Source: Paraburkholderia translucens
GTDB taxonomy: Bacteria; Pseudomonadota; Gammaproteobacteria; Burkholderiales; Burkholderiaceae
Reading direction: 5' to 3'
Length of the DNA: 64,000 nt
Assembly: GCF_020881035.1 (NCBI RefSeq)
Contig: NZ_JAJITC010000012.1
Coordinates: 62,001-126,000, forward strand
Numbering within the stretch: position 1 is the first letter of the stretch; the number at the start of each line of letters is the position of its first letter. Shown one piece after another: positions 1 through 8,371 of the stretch. A program made the translations under genes and the position numbers. Below the pieces are notes generated by a model. It made no database searches. It saw nothing but the letters and a program-made list of their open reading frames with translations, and had not been told where the DNA came from.

Positions 1-33
1 CGACGGCAGACTTCACCGATAAGGAGTCAGCAG

Positions 34-855
34 ATGAGCACGATCAGGACGAAAGACGGTACCTCGATTTTCTACAAGGACTGGGGCAAGGGCCGCCCGG
101 TCGTGTTTTCTCACGGCTGGCCTCTCACCGCGGACGCGTGGGATGCGCAGATGCTGTTTCTCGGCAGCAAGGGCTTTCGCGTGATCGCGCACGACCGGCG
201 CGGTCACGGCCGTTCCGAACAGCCGTGGGACGGCAACGAGATGGACACCTACGCCGACGATCTCGCCGCGCTGATCGAACATCTCGACCTGCGGGACGCG
301 ACGCTGGTCGGCCATTCGACGGGCGGCGGCGAAGTCGCGCATTACATCGGCCGGCATGGCACGGCGCGCGTCGCGAAGGCCGTGCTGATCGGCGCGGTGC
401 CGCCCTTGATGCTGAAGACCGCGGATAATCCGCTCGGTCTGCCGATCGACGTGTTCGACGGCCTTCGCAAGAGCGTCGTCGACGATCGCTCGCAGTTCTT
501 CAAGGATCTGGCCGTGCCGTTCTACGGCTACAACCGGGAGGGCGCGAAGGTGTCGCAGGGCGTGATCGATTCGTTCTGGCGGCAAGGCATGGCCGGCTCG
601 ATCAAGGGGTTGTACGACTGCATCAAGCAGTTCTCCGAAGTCGACTACACCGAAGACCTGAAGAAGATCGACGTGCCGACACTGGTGCTGCACGGCGACG
701 ACGACCAGATCGTGCCCATCGACGCAGCGGGCCGGCAGACCGCGAAGATCGTCAAGAACGCGACGCTGAAGGTCTACCCGGGCGGCCAGCACGGCATGTG
801 CACGGTCGAGGCTGACAAGGTGAATGCTGACCTGCTCGAATTCATCGGCTCCTGA
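34..855 (+). CDS. Alpha/beta hydrolase, non-heme chloroperoxidase/esterase family
   Basis: A 273-residue alpha/beta hydrolase of the size and layout of cofactor-free haloperoxidases and related esterases. The nucleophile elbow GHSTGGG (Ser near residue 97) is clear, as are an early HGWPLTADAW oxyanion-hole segment, the acid region LHGDDDQIVP and the final GGQHGM that would carry the catalytic His. No signal peptide is seen, so it is probably cytoplasmic. The start is supported by an AAGGAG ribosome site 9 bases upstream. The natural substrate cannot be read from the sequence. 'Chloroperoxidase' is a family label, and a carboxylesterase or lactonase role is equally possible. It stands alone beside the uronate island and no operator motif precedes it. 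Confidence 0.9.
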   Translation: MSTIRTKDGTSIFYKDWGKGRPVVFSHGWPLTADAWDAQMLFLGSKGFRVIAHDRRGHGRSEQPWDGNEMDTYADDLAALIEHLDLRDATLVGHSTGGGEVAHYIGRHGTARVAKAVLIGAVPPLMLKTADNPLGLPIDVFDGLRKSVVDDRSQFFKDLAVPFYGYNREGAKVSQGVIDSFWRQGMAGSIKGLYDCIKQFSEVDYTEDLKKIDVPTLVLHGDDDQIVPIDAAGRQTAKIVKNATLKVYPGGQHGMCTVEADKVNADLLEFIGS

Positions 856-1165
856 GCGCTCGGCAACGTCATGGTGGGCTGAGGTGACGACGCGGGCGGC
901 GGATGGTCGCCGCTTGCGTCAATCGTTCGTTCCAAAATGCGGCTTTAGATATACGATGTCACACAAAAGCTTCGATCGCATCTCATTGATTTTTAATGGT
1001 ATGCGGGACTTCGCGCAATCCATTTAAGGGTAAATGCGGAGTTGAAATCCATGGGGCCATCGTCGATAGTACGTTGTCGTACAACCGGAGCGCGGTTCGC
1101 GGCCCGCTCAACCCTGTGCCGGTCCCCTGTCGACCTCGCGCGCGGCGCAGTAAAAGGAACCCCTT
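856..1165. other. Intergenic region upstream of first uronate dehydrogenase
   Basis: No gene is seen here. It holds the promoter region of the uronate dehydrogenase at 1166 and one copy of the island-wide operator motif (1070-1085). An AT-richer stretch at about 940-1035 may carry the promoter, but I cannot assign -35 and -10 boxes with confidence. Confidence 0.6.
1070..1085 (+). promoter_or_regulatory. Predicted GntR operator (site A, upstream of uronate dehydrogenase 1)
   Basis: The 16-mer TACGTTGTCGTACAAC matches the motif repeated at seven other promoters of the island (consensus TAnGTCRTCSTACAAC). It lies 80 bases before the start codon of the uronate dehydrogenase at 1166. The inner TNGTNNNACNA pattern is the known core of FadR-subfamily GntR operators. 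That the GntR protein at 5856-6599 binds here is inferred. Confidence 0.65.
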
Positions 1166-1960
1166 ATGAAGAAAATTGCCCTGAGTGGCGCCGGCGGCCA
1201 GCTCGGCTCCGTGGTACGTGCTGAATTCGTCGCGCGCGGTGTGCCGTTGCGCTCGGCTGCCGGCTCGAAAGTGCTGACGCCGCTCGTCGACGGCGAAGAC
1301 GTGATGAATGGCGATCTGCGCGATCCGGCGATCGTCGACCGTCTGCTCAACGGGGTGGACGTGCTGATTCATTTCGCGGGCACGAGCGTCGAGCGTCCGC
1401 TGCCTGAAATCATCGAAAACAATCTGCGCGGCCTCGTCGAAGTCTACGAAGGCGCGCGCCGCAACGGCGTGAAGCGCATCGTGTTCGCGAGCTCGAACCA
1501 CGCGATCGGCATGTATCCGGTCACCGAGCATCTGAGCCTCGACTGCGAACTGCGCCCGGATGGGTTCTACGGGCTGTCGAAAGTGTGGGGCGAAGCGCTC
1601 GCGCGCATGTACTGGGACAAGCACGGCATCGAAAGCGTGTGCGTGCGCATCGGCAGCTGCCTCGAGCGCCCGACCGAGCCGCGCCACCTGAGCACCTGGT
1701 TCGGCCACAAGGACCTGTTTCATTTTCTCGATCGCTGCATCGAAGCGGAGGACGTCGGCTTCCTGACCATCTGGGGCGTGTCGGCCAATACGCGCAGCTG
1801 GTGGGACAACAGCGGCGCGGCGCGTCTCGGCTACGAGCCGAAGCAGAATGCCGAGGACTACGCCGAAGAGATTCTGTCGCGCCCGAATCCGCTCGATGAA
1901 CTGGGCCAACGCTTTCAGGGCGGCAGTTTCGTCGGCATCGACTATTCGCGTAAGGGTTGA
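1166..1960 (+). CDS. NAD-dependent uronate dehydrogenase-like SDR (paralog 1)
   Basis: A 264-residue extended short-chain dehydrogenase. The nucleotide-binding loop GAGGQLG is at residues 8-14. Ser109/110 and the YGLSK motif (Tyr135, Lys139) form the catalytic triad, and the ASSNHAIG segment is typical of uronate dehydrogenases. Such enzymes oxidise D-glucuronate or D-galacturonate to aldarolactones with NAD+. A second, clearly related copy lies at 11234-12085, but the two differ widely in their C-terminal halves, so this copy could prefer another sugar acid. It is a single-gene unit: operator site A lies upstream and a terminator at 2069-2097 follows. The start has an AAAGGA ribosome site. 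Confidence 0.82.
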   Translation: MKKIALSGAGGQLGSVVRAEFVARGVPLRSAAGSKVLTPLVDGEDVMNGDLRDPAIVDRLLNGVDVLIHFAGTSVERPLPEIIENNLRGLVEVYEGARRNGVKRIVFASSNHAIGMYPVTEHLSLDCELRPDGFYGLSKVWGEALARMYWDKHGIESVCVRIGSCLERPTEPRHLSTWFGHKDLFHFLDRCIEAEDVGFLTIWGVSANTRSWWDNSGAARLGYEPKQNAEDYAEEILSRPNPLDELGQRFQGGSFVGIDYSRKG

Positions 1961-2068
1961 GCCCCGGTCGGTTTGACGGGCGTTGCATCACGCGAGGAGC
2001 GGCAGCGTGGCGACGGCGAAAAGATGCGAATAACAGTTGGCTCTGGTGGGCCGATTCAATGAAGGAAG

Positions 2069-2097
2069 CGGCGCCCGTAACTGGGCGCCGATTTTTC
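2069..2097 (+). terminator. Rho-independent terminator after uronate dehydrogenase 1
   Basis: Perfect 8-bp stem CGGCGCCC / GGGCGCCG with a 6-base loop, followed by ATTTTTCT on the plus strand. It lies between two convergent genes. Confidence 0.85.
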
Positions 2098-2171
2098 TGT
2101 GTGGCGGGTTCCGAGGCGGCCGACTGCCTGAAGGTGTAGCGGTGCAAGCACCGCTCCCGACAACAGCGCGC

Positions 2172-3065
2172 TTACGCGGTCGTCTGACCGATCTCGTGAT
2201 TCGCGAGCACTTCGAGCGCGCGCACCATCGCCGAGTGATCCCAAGCCTTGCCGCCGTGCGCGACGCACGCGTTGAACAGCGCCTGGCAAGTGGCGGTGTT
2301 CGGCAGCGACACGCCGAGCGCCCGCGCGGTCGACAGCGCGAGGTTCAGGTCCTTCTGGTGCAGTTCGATGCGGAAGCCCGGATCGAACGTGCGCCGGGTC
2401 ATGCGCTCGCCGTGCACTTCGAGAATGCGCGACGATGCGAAGCCCCCCATCAGCGCCTCACGCACGCGCGCCGCATCGACCCCGGCCTTCGAGGCGAGCA
2501 GCAGCGCTTCGCCAACCGCTTCGATGGTCGCCGCGACGATCACCTGGTTGGCGACCTTGCACACCTGGCCCGCGCCGACCGCGCCGATCAGCGTGATGTT
2601 CTTGCCCATCATGTCGAAGAGGGGCTTCACGCTGTCGAAGGTGGCCTGCTCGCCGCCGACCATGATGGTCAGCGAGCCGGCCTTCGCGCCGACTTCGCCG
2701 CCCGACACGGGCGCGTCGAGATAACCGGCGCCGGTTTCGCGCACGCGCGCCGCGAAGTCGCGGGTCGCCATCGGCGAGATCGAGCTCATGTCGACGACGG
2801 TCTGGCCCGCGCGCAGCGCGCTCGCGAGACCGTTCTCGCCGAACAGCACGCGTTCGACGTCCGGCGTATCCGGCACCATGATGAAGATCACGTCCGCGTG
2901 CTCGGCGACCGCGGCGGGGTTCTCGCATGCGACGGCGCCTGCCTGCGTAAGCTCGGCGGGCACGCCGCTGCGCGTGAAGGCGGCGAGCGAGACGCCGTTT
3001 TTCAAAAGGTTGGCGGCCATGGGCTTGCCCATGATGCCCAGTCCGATAAAGCCTGCTTTTTGCAT
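2172..3065 (-). CDS. garR: 2-hydroxy-3-oxopropionate (tartronate semialdehyde) reductase
   Basis: A 297-residue beta-hydroxyacid dehydrogenase. The N-terminal GFIGLGIMGKPMA is the Rossmann NAD(P) loop with the family GxGxMG pattern. The mid-protein DAPVSGGEVGA is the substrate-binding signature and GQVCKVANQ carries the catalytic Lys. Members reduce tartronate semialdehyde to D-glycerate. It follows the aldolase gene by 32 bases on the same strand, and that aldolase would produce tartronate semialdehyde, which fixes the role. I chose the Met 12 codons inside the longest frame because GGAG lies 6 bases ahead and the protein then begins directly at the Rossmann strand. A plain 3-hydroxyisobutyrate dehydrogenase is the main alternative. 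Confidence 0.85.
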   Translation of the reverse strand: MQKAGFIGLGIMGKPMAANLLKNGVSLAAFTRSGVPAELTQAGAVACENPAAVAEHADVIFIMVPDTPDVERVLFGENGLASALRAGQTVVDMSSISPMATRDFAARVRETGAGYLDAPVSGGEVGAKAGSLTIMVGGEQATFDSVKPLFDMMGKNITLIGAVGAGQVCKVANQVIVAATIEAVGEALLLASKAGVDAARVREALMGGFASSRILEVHGERMTRRTFDPGFRIELHQKDLNLALSTARALGVSLPNTATCQALFNACVAHGGKAWDHSAMVRALEVLANHEIGQTTA

Positions 3066-3097
3066 GGAATGCTCCGAAGATGTCGTGGCGGTGACGT

Positions 3098-3898
3098 TCA
3101 AGCCTCGCCCGCCTGTTTCTGCATGAAGTGTTTCTGCACCGCTTGCGCGGCGCCTTTGAGCAGCCCGAGATCCGCGCAGACCGCGACGACGCGCGCGCCC
3201 ATCGACAGATAACGTTCCGCGTCCGCCTGCACCGGCGCGAGAATGCCGCTCGACTTGCCGGCCGCCTGCGCGCGCTCGAACACATGCGCGATCGCCTGTT
3301 GCACGTCCGGATGGTTCGCATTGCCGAGGTGACCAAACGAGGCCGCGAGGTCCGACGGGCCGATGAAGACCGCGTCGACGCCGTCCACTGCGAGGATGCT
3401 GTCGATCGTCTCAACTGCCTTGCGGCTTTCGATCTGTGGGATCACACAGACGTTGTCGTTGGCCATCGAGAAATAGTCGGGTACGGTGCCATAGCGGTTG
3501 CCGCGATGGCCGACCGACACGCCGCGGATGCCCTGCGGCGGGTAGCGTGTCGACGCGACCGCGCGGGCGGCGTCGTCGGCGCTGTCGACGAAGGGCACGA
3601 GGAAGTTCGAGAAGCCGCTGTCGAGAAAACGCTTGATCACGACGCTGTCGTTGGCCGGTGGTCGGACAACCGGCGCGCTGCCGCTGTCCTTGAGCGCCAT
3701 CAGTTGCGGGATCAACGTGAGCACGTCGTTGGGCGCGTGTTCGGCGTCGAGCAGCATCCAGTCGAAGCCGACCGTGCCCAGCAGTTCGGTGGCGATCGGA
3801 CTCGCGAGCGACGCCCAGCAGCCGATCTGGACTTTTCCTTCACGCACCGCGCGCCGGAAGCGGTTGGGCAGGGATTCGTAAGGCGTGACGGCGGGCAT
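3098..3898 (-). CDS. garL: HpcH/HpaI-family aldolase, probable 2-keto-3-deoxy-glucarate aldolase
   Basis: A 266-residue class II pyruvate aldolase of the HpcH/HpaI family. Visible motifs are the DAEHAPND segment (Asp51, Glu53, His54; catalytic His and metal region), the metal-ligand Glu in PQIES, and IGPSDLA near residue 185. GarL cleaves 5-keto-4-deoxyglucarate to pyruvate and tartronate semialdehyde, and the reductase for the second product is the next gene. The start used has GAGGAG 7 bases upstream, and longer versions have no family similarity ahead of it. Operator site B is 69 bases upstream. HpaI-type (aromatic pathway) aldolases are similar, but no such pathway genes are nearby. Confidence 0.85.
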   Translation of the reverse strand: MPAVTPYESLPNRFRRAVREGKVQIGCWASLASPIATELLGTVGFDWMLLDAEHAPNDVLTLIPQLMALKDSGSAPVVRPPANDSVVIKRFLDSGFSNFLVPFVDSADDAARAVASTRYPPQGIRGVSVGHRGNRYGTVPDYFSMANDNVCVIPQIESRKAVETIDSILAVDGVDAVFIGPSDLAASFGHLGNANHPDVQQAIAHVFERAQAAGKSSGILAPVQADAERYLSMGARVVAVCADLGLLKGAAQAVQKHFMQKQAGEA

Positions 3899-3966
3899 GC
3901 GGTGTCTCCTCGAACTGCGATGGATCGGGAAAACTGCGACAATGCTGAACCGCGAATTGGGGGTTA

Positions 3967-3982
3967 TAAGTCGTCGTATGAC
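3967..3982 (-). promoter_or_regulatory. Predicted GntR operator (site B, upstream of garL-garR)
   Basis: TAAGTCGTCGTATGAC on the plus strand matches the island motif at most positions. It lies 69 bases before the garL start in the divergent region shared with the aldehyde dehydrogenase gene. Confidence 0.6.
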
Positions 3983-4081
3983 TAGCCGTAGATTAGCACC
4001 GCACGGCTCGGTTGTAACGGGCGAGTATACCCCTATGCCCCTGTCAGACAAGCGTTTCGGGTTGCATGGGGCCCCCGCTAT

Positions 4082-4097
4082 GTTGTAGGATGACCTA
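4082..4097 (+). promoter_or_regulatory. Predicted GntR operator (site C, upstream of dioxovalerate dehydrogenase)
   Basis: GTTGTAGGATGACCTA is the reverse complement of the island motif. It lies 32 bases before the aldehyde dehydrogenase start and would overlap its promoter or transcription start, a position suited to repression. Confidence 0.62.
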
Positions 4098-4129
4098 TAT
4101 CTTTAGCTACGTTTAAAGGAAAGCGAGAA

Positions 4130-5713
4130 ATGCCTATTACCGGTGAAATGCTGATTGGTCGCAAAGCGGTGCGCGGCCAGGAAAAACCGCTGCGCGCGTT
4201 CAATCCTGCCACGGGTTCCGAGATTGCCGAGCCGGTGTTCGGCAGCGGCACCGTCGAAAACGTCGAGCAGGCGTGCTCGCTCGCGCAACAGGCGTTCGAC
4301 GCCTATCGTCAACTGCCGCTCGCAGTGCGCGCCGAGTTTCTGGATCGAATCGCGGACGGCATCACCGCGCTCGGCGACGAGCTGATCGAGCGCGCCCAGG
4401 CTGAATCGGGCCTGCCGAAGGCGCGGCTGGAAGGCGAGCGCGGCCGCACCACGGGCCAGCTGAAGCTGTTCGCGCGGACCGTGCGCGCGGGTCAGTGGCT
4501 CAACGCGACGCTCGACTCGCCGCTGCCGGAGCGCAAGCCGCTGCCGCGCTCGGATCTGCGTATGCAGAAGATCGCGCTCGGCCCGGTCGCCGTGTTCGGC
4601 GCGAGCAACTTTCCGCTCGCGTTCTCGGTGGCGGGCGGCGACACCGCCGCGGCGCTTGCGGCCGGCTGCCCGGTCGTCGTGAAGGCGCACCGCGCACACC
4701 TCGGCACCTCGGAGCTGGTCGGTCGCGTGATTCAGCGCGTCGCGCAGGAAATGGATCTGCCCGAAGGCGTGTTCTCGATGATCGTCGGCGCGGGCAACTC
4801 GGTCGGCGAGGCGCTGGTCGCGCACCCGGCCATCAAGGCGGTCGGTTTCACCGGTTCGCGCGCGGGCGGCACCTCGCTGATGCGTGTCGCGGCTGCGCGT
4901 CCCGAGCCGATTCCGGTTTACGCGGAAATGAGCAGCATCAACCCGGTGTTCCTGCTGCCGAACGCTCTGTCGGCGCGCGGCGACAGCATCGCGCGCGGTT
5001 TCGTCGACTCGCTCGTGCTTGGCGCGGGTCAGTTCTGCACGAACCCGGGCCTCGCCATCGCGATCGACAGCGACGCGCTGAAGGGCTTCGTCGCCACGGC
5101 ATCGGAAGCGCTCGCCGCCAAGCCGGCGCAAACCATGCTGACTTCGGGCATCCACGCCGCGTATGAAGATGGCGAAAGCAAGCTGGCCGCGACCAAAGGC
5201 GTCGAAGTCGTGGCGCGCGGCGTGGCGGCGACCGGACCGACCCAGGCGTGCGCAGCGCTGTTCGTGACCGACGCGCAGACGTTCCTCGCAAACCCGGCGC
5301 TCGAAGACGAAGTGTTCGGCCCGGTGTCGACGATCATCCGCTGCAAGGACGAGCAGGAAATGCTGAAGGTTGCCGAGCACTTCGCCGGCCAGCTGACCGC
5401 GACGCTGCAGATGGACAGCGCCGACGTGGCGGCCGCGAAGAAGCTGGTGCCGATTCTCGAGCGCAAGGCCGGCCGGATTCTGGTCAACGGCTTCCCGACC
5501 GGCGTCGAAGTGTGTCACGCGATGGTCCACGGCGGCCCGTTCCCGGCAACCTCGGACAGCCGCGCGACCTCGGTCGGCACGACCTCGATCGACCGCTTTC
5601 TGCGCCCGGTGTGCTACCAGGACTTTCCGGCGGAACTGCTGCCGGAAACGCTCGCCGACGGCAATCCGCTGGAACTGTGGCGTCGTCGCGACGGCGAACT
5701 CACGCGCGGTTAA
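4130..5713 (+). CDS. 2,5-dioxovalerate (alpha-ketoglutarate semialdehyde) dehydrogenase
   Basis: A 527-residue aldehyde dehydrogenase. The catalytic Cys303 is in GQFCTNPG, the general-base Glu266 in YAEMSSINP, Asn160 in GASNFP, and Lys185 in VVVKAH. The NP-x-F phrase after the Glu and the length of about 525 residues are characteristic of the ketoglutarate semialdehyde group. The enzyme oxidises 2,5-dioxopentanoate, the KdgD product, to 2-oxoglutarate with NAD(P)+. It is transcribed alone, divergent from garL-garR, with operator C just upstream and a strong terminator downstream. The start follows an AAGGAAAG ribosome site. Confidence 0.9.
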   Translation: MPITGEMLIGRKAVRGQEKPLRAFNPATGSEIAEPVFGSGTVENVEQACSLAQQAFDAYRQLPLAVRAEFLDRIADGITALGDELIERAQAESGLPKARLEGERGRTTGQLKLFARTVRAGQWLNATLDSPLPERKPLPRSDLRMQKIALGPVAVFGASNFPLAFSVAGGDTAAALAAGCPVVVKAHRAHLGTSELVGRVIQRVAQEMDLPEGVFSMIVGAGNSVGEALVAHPAIKAVGFTGSRAGGTSLMRVAAARPEPIPVYAEMSSINPVFLLPNALSARGDSIARGFVDSLVLGAGQFCTNPGLAIAIDSDALKGFVATASEALAAKPAQTMLTSGIHAAYEDGESKLAATKGVEVVARGVAATGPTQACAALFVTDAQTFLANPALEDEVFGPVSTIIRCKDEQEMLKVAEHFAGQLTATLQMDSADVAAAKKLVPILERKAGRILVNGFPTGVEVCHAMVHGGPFPATSDSRATSVGTTSIDRFLRPVCYQDFPAELLPETLADGNPLELWRRRDGELTRG

Positions 5714-5800
5714 TGGCGTGACGCTGTGCTGAACGGATACGCGCCCGGGCTGACCGGCCCGGGCGTGCCTCGAAGGGAAGGGCGAAGGCCCGCGCAGGAT

Positions 5801-5834
5801 AAAAAATGGCCGGAAGATTTCCGGCCATTTTTTT
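5801..5834. terminator. Bidirectional rho-independent terminator
   Basis: AAATGGCCGGAA and TTCCGGCCATTT form a 12-bp stem around a short loop, with A-run before and T-run after, so it works for both the aldehyde dehydrogenase and the convergent GntR gene. A second GC-only hairpin lies at about 5742-5766. Confidence 0.9.
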
Positions 5835-5855
5835 CGCCCGCGCGCTTCGCGAGAA

Positions 5856-6599
5856 TCAGCTATTCGCTTCGTTCACTTCATTCGCGCGGCGCAGCCGCTC
5901 GCGGCTGTTGGACAGATGCATCCGCATCGCCGCGCGTGCGCCTTCCGCGTCGCGCCGCGAGATCGCCTCGAGAATGCTCTCATGCTCCAGATTCACGAGT
6001 GACAGGTACGCATCGGGATCGGCGTGCGCGATGCCGGCCGAGTCGAGCCGATTGCGCGGAATCAGCGCGCTGCCCATCTGCGACAGGATGTCGACGAAAT
6101 AGCGGTTGCCCGTGGCGCGCGCGACCGAAATGTGGAACTGCAGATCGGCTTCCACGCTGTCGAGCCCGTTATGACGCGTCGCCTCGATCGCGTCGAGCGC
6201 GCTGCGCATGCGGGCGAGGTCGTCCGGTTTCGCGCGTTGCGCGGCAAGACCTGCGCATTCGGTTTCGAGGCTGATGCGCAGCTCCAGGATGGACAGCACG
6301 TCGCGCAGCGTAGTGGCGGGCACCATGTCGATGCCGAGCTTTTCGCGCTGCGGCTCGAGCACGAAGCTGCCGATGCCGTGCCGTGTCTCGATGATCTTGC
6401 CTGCCTGCAGGCGCGAAATCGCCTCGCGAATCACCGTGCGGCTCACGCTGAGCGTGTTCATGAGCTGCGATTCGGTCGGGAGTTTGTCGCCCGGCTTCAG
6501 CACGTTGGCTGCGATCTGCTCGGTGACGTAGTTGACGACGAACTCGGCAAGATTGCGAGCGCGTCGTGGCGGTGCCGCGGATGCTAGTGGTGTAGCCAT
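5856..6599 (-). CDS. GntR/FadR-family (FCD) transcriptional regulator of the uronate/aldarate island
   Basis: A 247-residue regulator. Residues about 15-82 form the winged helix typical of GntR (KPGDKLPTESQLM, then SRTVIREAISRLQA and the wing GIGSFV). The rest is an all-helical FCD ligand-binding domain with the metal-site acids and histidines in EADLQFHISVA, HESILEAI and AAMRMHL. FCD regulators of sugar-acid genes release DNA on binding an aldarate or related acid. Eight copies of a 16-bp site containing the FadR-type core lie in this island, one before this gene, so it probably controls the island and itself. The start has AAGGAG 8 bases upstream. The effector is unknown. Confidence 0.9.
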   Translation of the reverse strand: MATPLASAAPPRRARNLAEFVVNYVTEQIAANVLKPGDKLPTESQLMNTLSVSRTVIREAISRLQAGKIIETRHGIGSFVLEPQREKLGIDMVPATTLRDVLSILELRISLETECAGLAAQRAKPDDLARMRSALDAIEATRHNGLDSVEADLQFHISVARATGNRYFVDILSQMGSALIPRNRLDSAGIAHADPDAYLSLVNLEHESILEAISRRDAEGARAAMRMHLSNSRERLRRANEVNEANS

Positions 6600-6647
6600 C
6601 GAAAACGCTCCTTGTCTCGAAGATTGCTGGAAATCCTGCATTTTTAT

Positions 6648-6663
6648 TATATCGTCGTCTGAC
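6648..6663 (-). promoter_or_regulatory. Predicted GntR operator (site D, autoregulatory)
   Basis: TATATCGTCGTCTGAC on the plus strand fits the first 11 positions of the island motif and overlaps a perfect GTCGTC-N-GACGAC palindrome. It lies 49 bases before the GntR start codon, suggesting autoregulation. Confidence 0.55.
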
Positions 6664-6823
6664 GACTGATTATATTAGCGCCGAATCATTTTCGACGCCA
6701 ATACGCCATCGATCGGCGGATGCCCGGCGTTTAGTACCTCGGTCCGCAAAAAACGCGCGAGGTGCCGGCCCCAAGCAGCCCGGAAGTACGATAACTGAGA
6801 CGATAACCAAGCCTATAACTGGC

Positions 6824-8182
6824 TCACGCCGCGCGCAACTCGACCCGCCGAATGTCCTTGACGATCACGAGATAGCTGATCACCGTCAGCAGCGCATTCG
6901 CGCCGACAAATATCAGTGCGCCGTTGAACGAGCCCGATCGCGCGACGAGGTAACCGATCACGATCGGCGTCACGATGCCGGCGATGTTGCCGAACATGTT
7001 GAAGATCGCGCCGGACAGGCCGAGCGCTTCCTTCGGCGACGTATCGGCGACCACCGCCCAGCCGAGCGCGCCGATGCCCTTGCCGAAAAACGCGAGCGAC
7101 ATCAGCGCGACGACGATCCAGTCGGTCGTCACGTAATTGCAGCCGATGATGCAGGTCGACAGCAGCATGCCGCCGACGATCGGCACCTTGCGCGCGACGG
7201 TCAGCGAACAGCCGCGGCGGATCAGCCCGTCCGACAGCACGCCGCCGAGCACCCCGCCGAGAAAACCGCAGATCGCCGGCAGCGAGGCCACGAACCCCGC
7301 CTGCAGAATCGTCATGCCGCGCGCCTGCACGAGGTAGATCGGAAACCAGGTCAGGAAGAAATAGGTCAGCACGTTGATGCAGTACTGCGCGAGATACACG
7401 CCGAGCAGCATGCGGTTGCCCAGTAGCTGGCGCACCAGCGACCAGCCGCCGGCCTTCGATACGTCGTCCGGGCGCGTCTTGCGCGCACCGTTGACGAGGC
7501 CGCCGCCTTGCTCGATGTACTCGAGTTCGGCGCGCGACACGCGCGGGTGGTCGGCGGGATTCTTCATCACCTTGAGCCACGTCAGCGCGAGCAGCAGGCC
7601 GGCCACCCCCATCACGAGGTAGACCGTCTGCCAGCCGAACGCGTGCGTGAGCCACGCCATCAGCGGCGTGAACACGACCGCGGCGAAGTATTGCGCGGCG
7701 TTGAAGATCGCTGACGCGGTGCCGCGCTCGCTGGTCGGGAACCAGCTCGCGACGACCTTGGCATTCGCCGGGAATGCCGGCGCCTCGGCCGCGCCCATGA
7801 CGAAGCGCAGCGCGAATAGTGCGGTGATCGCCGCTCCGGCGCTGCCGAGCAGGCCGACCGAGCTTTGCAGCAGCGTGAACAGCGACCACGAGAAGATGCT
7901 CGCCGCGTACACGCGGCGTGGGCCAAAGCGGTCGAGCAGCCAGCCGGCCGGCAGTTGCGACAACACGTAGGCCCAGCTGAATGCGGAAAAGATGTAGCCC
8001 ATGCGGATCGCGTCCAGGCTGAACGCGGTGCGCATCGCGGAACCGGTGACGGACAGCGTCGCGCGGTCGGCATAGTTGAGCGTCGTGATCACAAAGATCA
8101 GCAGCAGGATGCCGTAGCGAACCTTGGTGCGTGCCGCGCTAGCGGCGGCATGGGTGGAACTGGCCGGGCGGCTCAAGTCCAT
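6824..8182 (-). CDS. MFS anion:cation symporter, probable aldarate/hexuronate permease
   Basis: A 452-residue major facilitator with about 12 hydrophobic helices. The N-terminal pattern YGILLLIFVITTLNYADRA, the GWLLDRFGPRRVY loop and the conserved NY-x-DR are typical of the ACS family that includes the glucarate, galactarate, galactonate and hexuronate permeases. It lies downstream of kdgD on the same strand, 189 bases away across a GC hairpin, so it is likely co-expressed with it. I set the start at the Met preceded by AGGAGA, which leaves a short cytoplasmic N-terminus before helix 1. The exact acid transported cannot be told from sequence alone. Confidence 0.87.
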   Translation of the reverse strand: MDLSRPASSTHAAASAARTKVRYGILLLIFVITTLNYADRATLSVTGSAMRTAFSLDAIRMGYIFSAFSWAYVLSQLPAGWLLDRFGPRRVYAASIFSWSLFTLLQSSVGLLGSAGAAITALFALRFVMGAAEAPAFPANAKVVASWFPTSERGTASAIFNAAQYFAAVVFTPLMAWLTHAFGWQTVYLVMGVAGLLLALTWLKVMKNPADHPRVSRAELEYIEQGGGLVNGARKTRPDDVSKAGGWSLVRQLLGNRMLLGVYLAQYCINVLTYFFLTWFPIYLVQARGMTILQAGFVASLPAICGFLGGVLGGVLSDGLIRRGCSLTVARKVPIVGGMLLSTCIIGCNYVTTDWIVVALMSLAFFGKGIGALGWAVVADTSPKEALGLSGAIFNMFGNIAGIVTPIVIGYLVARSGSFNGALIFVGANALLTVISYLVIVKDIRRVELRAA

Positions 8183-8268
8183 GGGTCGTCTCCTGGATTG
8201 TCGGGGGAGGTGTAGCCTTCGCGCGGGGCGGTCCGCAGGCCGCCTGCCTGTCCGTGCAAATGCACAAA

Positions 8269-8295
8269 CGCCCGGCAACGTTGCCGTGCCGGGCG
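8269..8295 (-). terminator. GC-rich hairpin between kdgD and the MFS gene
   Basis: CGCCCGGCA and TGCCGGGCG form a perfect 9-bp stem. There is no T-run on the kdgD strand, so it may act as an mRNA-stabilising or attenuating hairpin rather than a full terminator. Confidence 0.55.
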
Positions 8296-8371
8296 TGCGC
8301 AACGGGGCCGTCTATGCGGCCCTCCCTGATGAGGCGCGAGCTGCCTGGCTCGAAGCCGTCACGGCGGTGCC

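Noticed and set aside
945..964. Possible ninth operator motif near ATATACGATGTCACAC
   Set aside because: Too many mismatches to the consensus in either orientation.
4103..5530. Long minus-strand open frame (475 codons) opposite the aldehyde dehydrogenase
   Set aside because: It is a GC-rich antisense shadow of a well-supported gene, with Arg/His/Ala-rich composition and no family pattern. Similar long frames occur opposite garD, nrdJ and others.
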